Assembly: GCA_946628865.1 (NCBI GenBank)
Contig: CAMOXE010000162.1
Coordinates: 1-6,691 of the forward strand
Reading direction: 5' to 3'
DNA from: an uncultured Clostridia bacterium
GTDB lineage: Bacteria > Bacillota > Clostridia > Christensenellales > Borkfalkiaceae
DNA: 6,691 bases
A model generated the notes under the pieces. It was given only the letters and a program-made list of their open reading frames with translations, ran no database searches and had not been told where the DNA came from. Below, piece by piece: positions 1-5,566 of the stretch. Numbering within the stretch: the stretch's first letter is position 1; each line of letters begins with the position of its first letter. The translations under genes were made by a program, and so were the position numbers.

Positions 1-9
1 ATTCGCAGA

Positions 10-225
10 ATGCTGCAGGGGTTGTTTATAATCGGTATCATAATAACGCTTTGTGCGGGTGCGGAAGGGATTGCTTTGATGCTTTTAGGTGTTTACGCCG
101 GAATATGCGTAGTGTCGATTGTTATTGCAATCTTAGGCAGAATTGCCAGAGCAATTTTTGGTTTGGACAATAAGTGTAATGAGCGTTTAAGACAATACGG
201 CTACGAAGAATGGGATTTTAATTAA
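10..225 (+). CDS. Small two-span membrane protein, unknown function (start uncertain)
   Basis: I do not recognise this 71-residue protein. Two hydrophobic stretches (about residues 3-24 and 26-46) fit two membrane helices joined by a short turn around Gly20-Ile21. A charged, probably cytoplasmic tail follows (RIARAIFGLDNK onward, ending in EEWDFN). The reading frame is open to base 1 of the window, where the preceding codons read Ile-Arg-Arg, so the true start may lie upstream and the protein could be longer; only nine bases precede this ATG, too few to judge a ribosome binding site. The stop lies 10 bases before the next membrane-protein gene on the same strand, suggesting co-transcription. 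Base composition is AT-rich like that neighbour and unlike the genes from 957 onward. That it is a real gene is likely; its function is unknown. Confidence 0.55.
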   Translation: MLQGLFIIGIIITLCAGAEGIALMLLGVYAGICVVSIVIAILGRIARAIFGLDNKCNERLRQYGYEEWDFN

Positions 226-235
226 ATATTTAGAT

Positions 236-895
236 ATGAAACGAATGAATAAAAATCTCACTTTACTATTAATAAAAACGGCATTTCTTATTATTCCTAT
301 ATTGTTTATAGGAATAATGACATTAATGATATTTCTCAGTATAGGTCAGACTGTGGATATTGATGTGGGATTGATATTGGTTGTACCTATTATTCTAATT
401 CTTCTATGTTGGATATTATCGGCAATTATTGCAATGATTTCTCATATGATGGGCTTTATGTATTGGGCTGTATGTTTTATACTGTGCTTAGTCGTATTGA
501 TAATAGGTTTAGCAAACGGCTATAGTATTCCATTAGAAACGGCTCGTTCTACTGATTCGTTTTTTACAAAACTTTTTGCAGAGAATCCCGCGTTTTCATG
601 GCATTGCGCTTTGCTTATGCTGTTAATTCCGCGAATGGACGGTTATTGGGATACATATTTAAACACGGAAGTAACTATATATGAAAATGGTAGTGCGAAT
701 TTTAATTCATGGTTTAGTCATGAATATACTTCGGGGTCTGCTATAAAAATGGGTGTAATTGCTGTGATTACCTTAATAACGGCAATATTATATCGTATTA
801 GCCCATTACTTGCAATTTTACCGTTTGTATTAGAAGGCGGTTTTTGTTATTTTATCGGGAAAGCAAGTTATAAAGAATTTTTAATTGATAATTAA
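236..895 (+). CDS. Multi-span membrane protein, unknown function
   Basis: I do not recognise this 219-residue protein. Three strongly hydrophobic segments lie in the N-terminal half (about residues 13-35, 43-68 and 72-94), a weaker one near 121-132, and two at the C-terminus (about 170-187 and 188-206). Between residues 133 and 169 is a polar, aromatic-rich loop (Tyr137, Trp138, Tyr141, Tyr149, Trp159, Tyr164), the most distinctive part and possibly exposed outside the membrane. No catalytic motif or known domain signature is visible. A second in-frame ATG lies three codons in (base 245), and neither start has a clear Shine-Dalgarno sequence. It follows the small membrane gene by 10 bases and is AT-rich, with few of the GCG, GTC and TCG codons frequent elsewhere in the window. 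It could be an accessory-region gene or part of a two-component membrane system; neither is shown. Confidence 0.7.
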   Translation: MKRMNKNLTLLLIKTAFLIIPILFIGIMTLMIFLSIGQTVDIDVGLILVVPIILILLCWILSAIIAMISHMMGFMYWAVCFILCLVVLIIGLANGYSIPLETARSTDSFFTKLFAENPAFSWHCALLMLLIPRMDGYWDTYLNTEVTIYENGSANFNSWFSHEYTSGSAIKMGVIAVITLITAILYRISPLLAILPFVLEGGFCYFIGKASYKEFLIDN

Positions 896-910
896 GAGAA
901 ATTAAATAAC

Positions 911-943
911 AGAAAAATGGGTGGGAAATTTTCCCACCCCTTA
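911..943 (-). terminator. Rho-independent terminator at the end of the leftward operon, possibly bidirectional
   Basis: A perfect inverted repeat pairs GGGTGGGAA (919-927) with TTCCCACCC (931-939) around a 3-base loop. Read leftward, the stem begins 17 bases after the birA stop and is followed by A then TTTTT (917-913), a standard intrinsic terminator layout. Read rightward it lies 23 bases after the stop of the membrane gene at 236-895, but the following sequence (CTTAAGTTTT) is a weak T-tract. It therefore most clearly ends the leftward operon and may also serve the convergent gene. Confidence 0.8.
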
Positions 944-956
944 AGTTTTAAAACGA

Positions 957-1631
957 TTATATTTCGGTTTTTATTATCTCTGCGGCGGAAAAAATCTCGC
1001 CGCTTTTTAATTGCAACTCGCCACGGTCGCTTATCCCCGTAACTTCCGCGGAAAATTTCTCTTCCCCCCTCGTTAAGGTTACTTTTTTTCCGATAACGAG
1101 GCTTTTTTCTCGGTATTCGTCTATGTCGTATTCGCCGAGTAAATTGTATATAAGCGTAGCCGCAACCGTCTTTACGTCGAGTTCTTTATTCAAAATCTCT
1201 TTTGCCGAAATTGCAATGCTACGAAGTTCTTCGCATATCTCGTTGTTGATATTTATTCCAACACCTATCACGCTTTTCGTTATTTCTTCGCCCGAAACCG
1301 TATTCTCTATCAAAATTCCGCAAATCTTCTTGCCGCAGGCGTAAATGTCGTTCGGCCACTTGATTTCAGCGTTTATCCCGAACGCCGCAAGCGTTTTAAC
1401 TACCGCAACCGCCGCAGAACACGTTATTTTAAAACCGTCCTTTGCGGCGCAAGGGTAGGGCTTAATAAGCGATAGATACACTCCGCCTTTTTCGGAGATA
1501 AACTTTCTGCCTTTAGTGCCTTTGCCGCCCGTCTGACGATCGGCAATAATCGCCGTAGGCTCATTAACGCGCTTTAACCTGAGCGCTTTTACTTGCGTGG
1601 AACTCAGTTTTCCGTATCTATAAATCTTCAT
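957..1631 (-). CDS. birA: Biotin--[acetyl-CoA-carboxylase] ligase, no DNA-binding domain
   Basis: The product activates biotin with ATP and attaches it to a lysine of biotin carrier proteins such as the acetyl-CoA carboxylase BCCP; it acts in the cytoplasm. The 224 residues match the catalytic plus small C-terminal domain and lack the N-terminal helix-turn-helix of E. coli BirA, so repressor activity is not expected. Visible landmarks are the substrate-binding loop at 32-43, SEKGGVYLSL (46-55), KWPNDI (91-96, with the conserved lysine K91), CGILIE (104-109) and GVGININ (123-129). The ATG at 1631 is preferred: MKIYRYGKLSSTQ is the usual start of HTH-less ligases. The longer frame needs a TTG at 1673 and adds 14 residues lying wholly inside recX. 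The gene overlaps the end of recX by 14 bases and has no strong ribosome binding site, which suggests translational coupling. Oddity: the loop reads GGKGTKGR where E. coli has GRGRRGR. Confidence 0.93.
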   Translation of the reverse strand: MKIYRYGKLSSTQVKALRLKRVNEPTAIIADRQTGGKGTKGRKFISEKGGVYLSLIKPYPCAAKDGFKITCSAAVAVVKTLAAFGINAEIKWPNDIYACGKKICGILIENTVSGEEITKSVIGVGININNEICEELRSIAISAKEILNKELDVKTVAATLIYNLLGEYDIDEYREKSLVIGKKVTLTRGEEKFSAEVTGISDRGELQLKSGEIFSAAEIIKTEI

Positions 1632-2232
1632 CGTCGATACCGTCAATGGCGGACTTCGCCGTATCGTAGTCAAATCCTTTGGAAATCAAGTGTTTATAAC
1701 ACTTATATATATTCGCTTTGTCTTTCGTCTTGCCGCGCATGTACTTTTCCGCGATAGCCTTAGCCGCCTCTTCTTCTCCGTCAATTTCGGCGACGGCGGA
1801 AGAAATATCCGCGTCCTTAACGCCTTTACGCTTTAACTCCAACGCGATCAGCCGCTTGCCTTTCTTTGCGGAAGTGAATTTGGAATATGATTTCGCGTAA
1901 GCCTCGTCGTCGATATACCCGTAGCCGAGCATTTTTTCGATAACCGCGCTTACTACTTGGTCGGTGTAGCCTTTCGAGCGCAAATAGTCCTCTATCTGCT
2001 TTTGCGTCTTTTGCGAGGCGGAAATAAAATTCAGCGCTCTATCCAGCGCGCGCGACGTCTCGCTTTCGGCTTGCATTTCTGAAAGCCTGTTTTCGTCTAT
2101 CATAACGCCCGCCCTCAAGCGGTTCCGCATTACCGTTTCGAGTTCGAGCGCGCAAAAATACTGCCCGTCCAAATAAATATTACAGCGCGTCGGATTTTTT
2201 ATCTGCGCCTTTATTTCGGTTATGGTTTTCAT
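1618..2232 (-). CDS. recX: RecX, RecA-modulating regulatory protein
   Basis: RecX binds RecA filaments and modulates recombination and the SOS response in the cytoplasm. The 204-residue length fits the Firmicute form. An N-terminal region of about 55 residues (containing CNIYLDGQYFCALE) precedes three helical repeats typical of the family. Repeat one is about residues 61-118, with ALNFIS, QKQIEDYLRSKGY and GYIDDEAYAKSY; repeat two is about 125-150, with ALELKRKGV; repeat three is about 155-200, with AIAEKYM and YKHLISKGFDYDTAKSAI. The ATG overlaps the yigZ stop in an ATGA arrangement, preceded by a weak GAGA element, so translation is probably coupled to yigZ. recA is not in the window. In many bacteria recX lies beside recA; here it sits in a mixed housekeeping operon, common enough in Clostridia not to be alarming. 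The family assignment is firm; the regulatory effect on RecA in this organism is inferred. Confidence 0.92.
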   Translation of the reverse strand: MKTITEIKAQIKNPTRCNIYLDGQYFCALELETVMRNRLRAGVMIDENRLSEMQAESETSRALDRALNFISASQKTQKQIEDYLRSKGYTDQVVSAVIEKMLGYGYIDDEAYAKSYSKFTSAKKGKRLIALELKRKGVKDADISSAVAEIDGEEEAAKAIAEKYMRGKTKDKANIYKCYKHLISKGFDYDTAKSAIDGIDDEDL

Positions 2233-2849
2233 TTCTCGTAATCAATAAATTCCTCGTTTAATCGACTTATGGGCAGGCTTTTTGCGAAATAATCGGTTAT
2301 TTTACCTATAAAATCCAAGTCTGTCGGAGCGGCGACGCTAATTTTTACGCCCTCGCCGAACTCGGTTGATAAGACCTTGCATTTTATTCCCGAAATAAAT
2401 TTAAGAAACGGATTATACGCGTCGTAAGAAACGTCCAAACGGTAAACGGCGGAAAGTATAAATTCGCTTATTCCGCTTGAAAGTACGACTTCGGAGGCGG
2501 AAGAGGAGTATGCTCTTACCAAGCCCCCGGCGCCGAGTTTGATTCCGCCGAAGTAACGGGTTACGACTATCGTCGTATTTATAAGCGACTTGTTTTTAAT
2601 TACTTCGAGTATTGGTTGTCCCGCCGTGCCTTGAGGCTCGCCGTCGTCAGAAAACCGCGCTATAGCACCGTTTTCGACTATATACGCGTAACAGTTGTGC
2701 GTTGCGAACGGGTGAGATTTTCTTATTTTTGAAATAAACGCCTTCGCCTCGTCCTCTGCCTCGGTCGGCGCTGTGTAAGCGATAAATCTCGAACGCTCTA
2801 TGACGATTTCGTTTGAAATCTCCTTTGAAACCGAAAAATAATTATTCAT
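2229..2849 (-). CDS. yigZ: YigZ/IMPACT family protein (UPF0029 plus DUF1949)
   Basis: This is a 206-residue member of the bacterial YigZ (yvyE) group of the IMPACT family. The N-terminal IMPACT domain (about residues 1-125) carries the hallmark strings FSDDGEPQGTAGQPIL (66-81) and VVTRYFGGIKLGAGGLVRAY (95-114), plus HPFATHNCYAY (46-56). The C-terminal DUF1949 ferredoxin-like domain covers about 135-200. The eukaryotic IMPACT protein regulates translation through GCN2; the bacterial role is not settled, though nucleic-acid or ribosome binding has been proposed from structure. The start codon lies inside the last codons of ttcA (8-base overlap) and the stop overlaps the recX start by 4 bases, so it is probably translated by coupling; no clear Shine-Dalgarno sequence is seen. 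The length is normal and nothing appears missing. The family call is firm, the function is not known. Confidence 0.93.
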   Translation of the reverse strand: MNNYFSVSKEISNEIVIERSRFIAYTAPTEAEDEAKAFISKIRKSHPFATHNCYAYIVENGAIARFSDDGEPQGTAGQPILEVIKNKSLINTTIVVTRYFGGIKLGAGGLVRAYSSSASEVVLSSGISEFILSAVYRLDVSYDAYNPFLKFISGIKCKVLSTEFGEGVKISVAAPTDLDFIGKITDYFAKSLPISRLNEEFIDYEK

Positions 2850-3576
2850 CGTCGCGTTTAATCGGGAACAAATTGTTCCTTTCGGGGTGCGTAAGGGCGC
2901 TAAGCACGTTTTCGCGTAGTTTCGGGTTGTCCTTTTCGAGATTTTTAATCGTGGTCTTGATATATTCGCGTTTGGTGTGTTTGTCCGCGGGGCAGGGGTT
3001 ATGAATAATCGGTTTGTCTTTGCTGAATCCCATAATATCCTTTTCGCGGATATATATCATAGGTCTTATTACCGTAAGGTCGGTGCGTTCGAGTTTGGTT
3101 ACGGGTTGAAAAACCGACGCCCTCGCCTCGTAAAACAGCGAGAGGAAAAACGTCTCTATAAGGTCGTCCGCGTGGTGTCCGAGCGCGATTTTATTGCAGC
3201 CCAAACGCTTGGCGGCGTTGTTTAAAGCGCCGCGGCGCATGTTCGCGCAAAGCGAACACGGGTTGCTCTCTTTCCGCGCGTCGAAAACTATCTTGCCTAT
3301 CTCCGTCTTTTCGATTACGAATTCCACGCCGAGGCGAGAAAGTTCGTTTTTTACCGAGTCGACTTCGTTTTCGTCAAGCCCCAACCCCATATCGACCGTT
3401 ATCGCGACGAGCGAAAAGTTTTCCGGGTAATAGCGTTTAAGAGAAGCAAGACCGTAAAGCAGCGAAATGCTGTCTTTTCCGCCCGAAAGTCCCACGGCGA
3501 TTTTATCCCCCGCGCGTATCATATCGTAATCTTGTATCGCTCTGCGCATTAGCGAAGAGAGTTTTTGCAAATCCAT
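2842..3576 (-). CDS. ttcA: TtcA-family tRNA 2-thiocytidine synthetase (PP-loop ATPase)
   Basis: TtcA adenylates and thiolates cytidine 32 of certain tRNAs using ATP and an iron-sulfur cluster. The 244-residue protein shows the PP-loop SGGKDS (31-36), a C-SLC pair (Cys107, Cys110) in the context NPCSLCANMRRG, GHHADD (133-138), IRPMIYIREKDI (170-181) and a third cysteine, Cys195 (HNPCPAD). Three cysteines in these places match the cluster ligands of E. coli TtcA. It is shorter than E. coli TtcA (about 311 residues) and has a single cysteine where that enzyme has PCNLC. The ATG at 3576 is chosen because MDLQKLSSLMRRAIQDYDMI fits the family N-terminus and GGAG (3581-3584) precedes it by 4 bases. 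The frame stays open to 4161, but that extension lies antisense to the next gene. First gene of the leftward operon. Family membership is firm; the exact tRNA target in this lineage is inferred. Confidence 0.88.
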   Translation of the reverse strand: MDLQKLSSLMRRAIQDYDMIRAGDKIAVGLSGGKDSISLLYGLASLKRYYPENFSLVAITVDMGLGLDENEVDSVKNELSRLGVEFVIEKTEIGKIVFDARKESNPCSLCANMRRGALNNAAKRLGCNKIALGHHADDLIETFFLSLFYEARASVFQPVTKLERTDLTVIRPMIYIREKDIMGFSKDKPIIHNPCPADKHTKREYIKTTIKNLEKDNPKLRENVLSALTHPERNNLFPIKRDDE

Positions 3577-3586
3577 AGTTCTCCGA

Positions 3587-3615
3587 TTGACAAAAAAATA
3601 TCTAAGTGTTATACT
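3587..3615 (+). promoter_or_regulatory. Near-consensus sigma-70/sigma-A promoter for the rightward operon
   Basis: A perfect -35 box TTGACA (3587-3592) is followed after exactly 17 bases by TATACT (3610-3615), one mismatch from TATAAT, with a TG extension one base upstream of it (3607-3608). Transcription would start near 3622, leaving a leader of about 45 AT-rich bases before the ATG at 3668. It is the best promoter in the window and probably drives the run from 3668. No start site was measured. Confidence 0.82.
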
Positions 3616-3624
3616 TTTTATGAT

Positions 3625-3656
3625 ATTATAATAATATATTTTCGTAAAAAAAACAA
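3625..3656 (-). promoter_or_regulatory. Candidate promoter for the ttcA-yigZ-recX-birA operon
   Basis: On the reverse strand a perfect TATAAT lies at 3630-3625, with TTGTTT at 3656-3651 as a possible -35. The 20-base spacer is longer than ideal, and the whole stretch is AT-rich, so a chance TATAAT is quite possible. If real, transcription would start near 3618 and the leader would run across the core of the rightward promoter. Some leftward promoter must lie in this 91-base gap or inside the neighbouring gene. Confidence 0.4.
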
Positions 3657-3667
3657 GTAATTTTATT

Positions 3668-4288
3668 ATGGCGTTAAAATTAGGCGAAATCTTAATAGGA
3701 ATATTCAAAAGCAAATATATAGCGGTGCTGTTCGTGTCGATGTTCCCGCTTATAGAGTTAAAGGGCGCTATACCTATCGGTATGAGCGAGGCGTTCGGCT
3801 TAAATCTTTTCGAGACCGCGGCGGTGGCGTATCTCGGCTCGACCGCGATAAGCGTGGCGCTGTTCTTTTTGCTTATTCCGATATTTAATCTGTTAAAGAA
3901 AATAAAACTTATAAAGCGCTTAGTCGAGAAAATCGAAAGCATGTTTAAGGCGAAAGCCGAAAAAGTCGCGGCGTCGGCAAGCGGATCGGCGGAGAAAGAG
4001 GCGAGGCTTATCAAGATGCGAAGTCTGTTCATCTTCGTCGCCGTGCCGTTCCCGATAACGGGTGTGTGGACTGGTACCGCCATCGCGGTGTTTTTGGGTA
4101 TGAAATTCAAAGAAAGCGTATTGCCCATAGCGCTCGGCAACCTCGTCGCGGGAAGTATCATAACGCTTTTGACTTATTTCTTTAAAGACTACGTCGACTA
4201 TATTATCTACGCGCTTTTGGCGTTGGCGGCAGTAATGCTCGCGATATTTATCGTAAAAATCGCGATTTCAAAACCTAAGGAGAACTAA
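3668..4288 (+). CDS. COG2426 / small multidrug-export family membrane protein
   Basis: This 206-residue integral membrane protein matches the family annotated as 'putative small multi-drug export protein' (Pfam Sm_multidrug_ex, COG2426). Diagnostic strings are PLIELKGAIPIG (27-38) and PFPITGVWTGTAIA (127-140); the paired prolines and glycines are the family signature. About five hydrophobic segments are seen (near 15-38, 50-75, 118-143, 150-171 and 178-200). A charged, amphipathic loop at 76-117 (KKIKLIKRLVEKIE, then an Ala/Ser-rich part) is probably cytoplasmic. The export name is historical; I know of no firmly established substrate. The ATG at 3668 is the first after the strong promoter at 3587-3615, but its ribosome binding site is weak (AAGTAA). 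The stop abuts the next gene with no gap, so the two are very likely co-transcribed. Family call firm, function open. Confidence 0.87.
   Translation: MALKLGEILIGIFKSKYIAVLFVSMFPLIELKGAIPIGMSEAFGLNLFETAAVAYLGSTAISVALFFLLIPIFNLLKKIKLIKRLVEKIESMFKAKAEKVAASASGSAEKEARLIKMRSLFIFVAVPFPITGVWTGTAIAVFLGMKFKESVLPIALGNLVAGSIITLLTYFFKDYVDYIIYALLALAAVMLAIFIVKIAISKPKEN
4277..4282 (+). promoter_or_regulatory. Ribosome binding site deciding a GTG start
   Basis: AAGGAG sits 6 bases before the GTG at 4289, inside the last codons of the upstream gene. The next in-frame ATG lies far downstream (residue 57), past most of the first coiled-coil stretch and without such a site, so the GTG is the supported start. Confidence 0.85.
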
Positions 4289-5566
4289 GTGAACGAAAGT
4301 TTAGACGATAAAAAGAAAAAAATTGCGTTTTTGGACGGGATTATAAGAGAAAAATCCGACTCCGTAAGCGCGCTTGAACGCGAGGCGGCGGCTATCAGAA
4401 AGAAAAACGGCGCGTTCGCAAGCGCCGACCTCGACATTTCGCTCTACCGCGCAAATATGAAGATCTCTGCGGAGAAAAAGGCGATTTCCGACTGTAAACG
4501 CGAGAAAAAACGCTTAAAAGAAGAGTGCGCCGAGTTGCTTTTAAAAGATTACGCCGACCACCTCGCTTATAAGGACAGGGTAAAGATACGCGCCGCGCTT
4601 AGCGAGTTATACGACGGAAAAGCGAGTATAATTGACGAAACGCAAACCGAAGAATTCCTTGCCGTGTCAGCGGTCAAAACCGCGGACAAGCGTTTGGACG
4701 GTAAGATTTTCAGACTTGTCGCCGCCGGCGTCGTAACGAGCGTCGGCAAGGTCGTTAAACTCCCGAAAATAGAGGTTTACGAATACTTTGAAAACGCGAA
4801 CGAAGGCGAAACTTATACGTTTGCCGCGCCCAAAGCGGTTACGATAACAAAGCGTAAAAAAGCGGGCGATGGCTACAGATTGAATTTCAAGTTTTTGCGC
4901 GATAACGCGCCTATATGCGGGTTTTTAGCGCTCGTCGCGTGTTTTGCGGTAAGCGCAAATCTTACTAAAGTCGCTTTATCGGCGTCGGCGCAAGACGGCG
5001 TTTACGCGCTTTCGCTTTTGACGGCGATTTCGCTTGCGGCGTATTTTCTGCTCAGTCTTAATTCCGCAACGTTTAAAAAAAGCGCTGTAACGGCGTTAAT
5101 TTCGGGCGGAATAATTCTCGTCGCGTCGTTTATAAACTTTGACGCGAGAAAACTGATATTTCCATTGACCGTAGTCGTCGTGTCCGGCGTCTTTGCGTTT
5201 TCAGAGTCTAAAACCGCGAGCATTAAAAGCGCGGACGAAGTCTTTTTACCGCTCGGAATAATTTTCGGCGGCGGAATAGGCAACGTTTTCGGCGTGATTT
5301 ACGATCTGTCGGGAGTTGCGGAGAGAATATGGCTTATCTCGGCAATCGCGATAATCGGCGTGGCAGGCGCGTTTTCGGCGGCTTTTTCAATGCTGAAACG
5401 CCGCGAGCAAATCGGCGCGTCGGACTTTTTCGAGGCGTTTTCGGCGGCGGTGTTTATCGGCTTGGGCTTTAAAATCGGATTTAATTTTATAGGTATATCC
5501 GCCTGCGTTTTAGGACTGGTGTTCGCTGCGGCGGAGATAATAAGGCTTTTAACTAAGAACTCATGA
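4289..5566 (+). CDS. Coiled-coil plus about eight-span membrane protein, unknown function
   Basis: I do not recognise this 425-residue protein. Three regions can be seen. Residues 1-85 are rich in Lys, Glu and Ala with heptad-like spacing (KKKKIAFLDGIIREK, SALEREAAAIRKK, CKREKKRLKEECAELL), suggesting a coiled coil broken around 41-50. Residues 86-205 are a mixed, probably cytoplasmic domain with short strand-like stretches (KIFRLVAAGVVTSVGKVVKL, TYTFAAPKAVTITKRKK). Residues 209-421 hold about eight hydrophobic segments (near 209-229, 237-257, 264-283, 288-305, 318-338, 347-368, 381-400 and 401-421), including FGGGIGNVFG at 326-335. No signal peptide or catalytic motif is visible. It starts with GTG right after the COG2426 stop and overlaps the HAD gene by 4 bases (ATGA), so all three are probably one operon. 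A membrane-anchored sensor, scaffold or transporter is possible; nothing seen decides between them. Confidence 0.85.
   Translation: MNESLDDKKKKIAFLDGIIREKSDSVSALEREAAAIRKKNGAFASADLDISLYRANMKISAEKKAISDCKREKKRLKEECAELLLKDYADHLAYKDRVKIRAALSELYDGKASIIDETQTEEFLAVSAVKTADKRLDGKIFRLVAAGVVTSVGKVVKLPKIEVYEYFENANEGETYTFAAPKAVTITKRKKAGDGYRLNFKFLRDNAPICGFLALVACFAVSANLTKVALSASAQDGVYALSLLTAISLAAYFLLSLNSATFKKSAVTALISGGIILVASFINFDARKLIFPLTVVVVSGVFAFSESKTASIKSADEVFLPLGIIFGGGIGNVFGVIYDLSGVAERIWLISAIAIIGVAGAFSAAFSMLKRREQIGASDFFEAFSAAVFIGLGFKIGFNFIGISACVLGLVFAAAEIIRLLTKNS

Noticed and set aside
1632..1673. Longer birA starting from a TTG at 1673
   Set aside because: The added 14 residues lie inside recX and have no ligase similarity; the ATG at 1631 gives the usual N-terminus of HTH-less ligases. 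An AAAGGA before the TTG is noted, but it is also recX coding sequence.
3603..3640. Near-palindromes in the divergent intergenic region (for example AAGTGTTATACTT)
   Set aside because: Short and imperfect in a very AT-rich stretch; no regulator gene adjacent, so an operator cannot be claimed.
3577..4161. N-terminal extension of ttcA by 195 residues to an upstream start at 4161
   Set aside because: It lies antisense to the well-supported COG2426 gene, has no TtcA similarity, and the family N-terminus with a GGAG site is found at 3576.
5002..5283. Reverse-strand open frame of 93 residues inside the 425-residue gene
   Set aside because: It mirrors the codon pattern of the forward gene, has no recognisable domain and no ribosome binding site; treated as a shadow. 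The reverse frames at 5299-5801, 5753-6012, 6148-6360 and 6357-6545 are rejected for the same reason.
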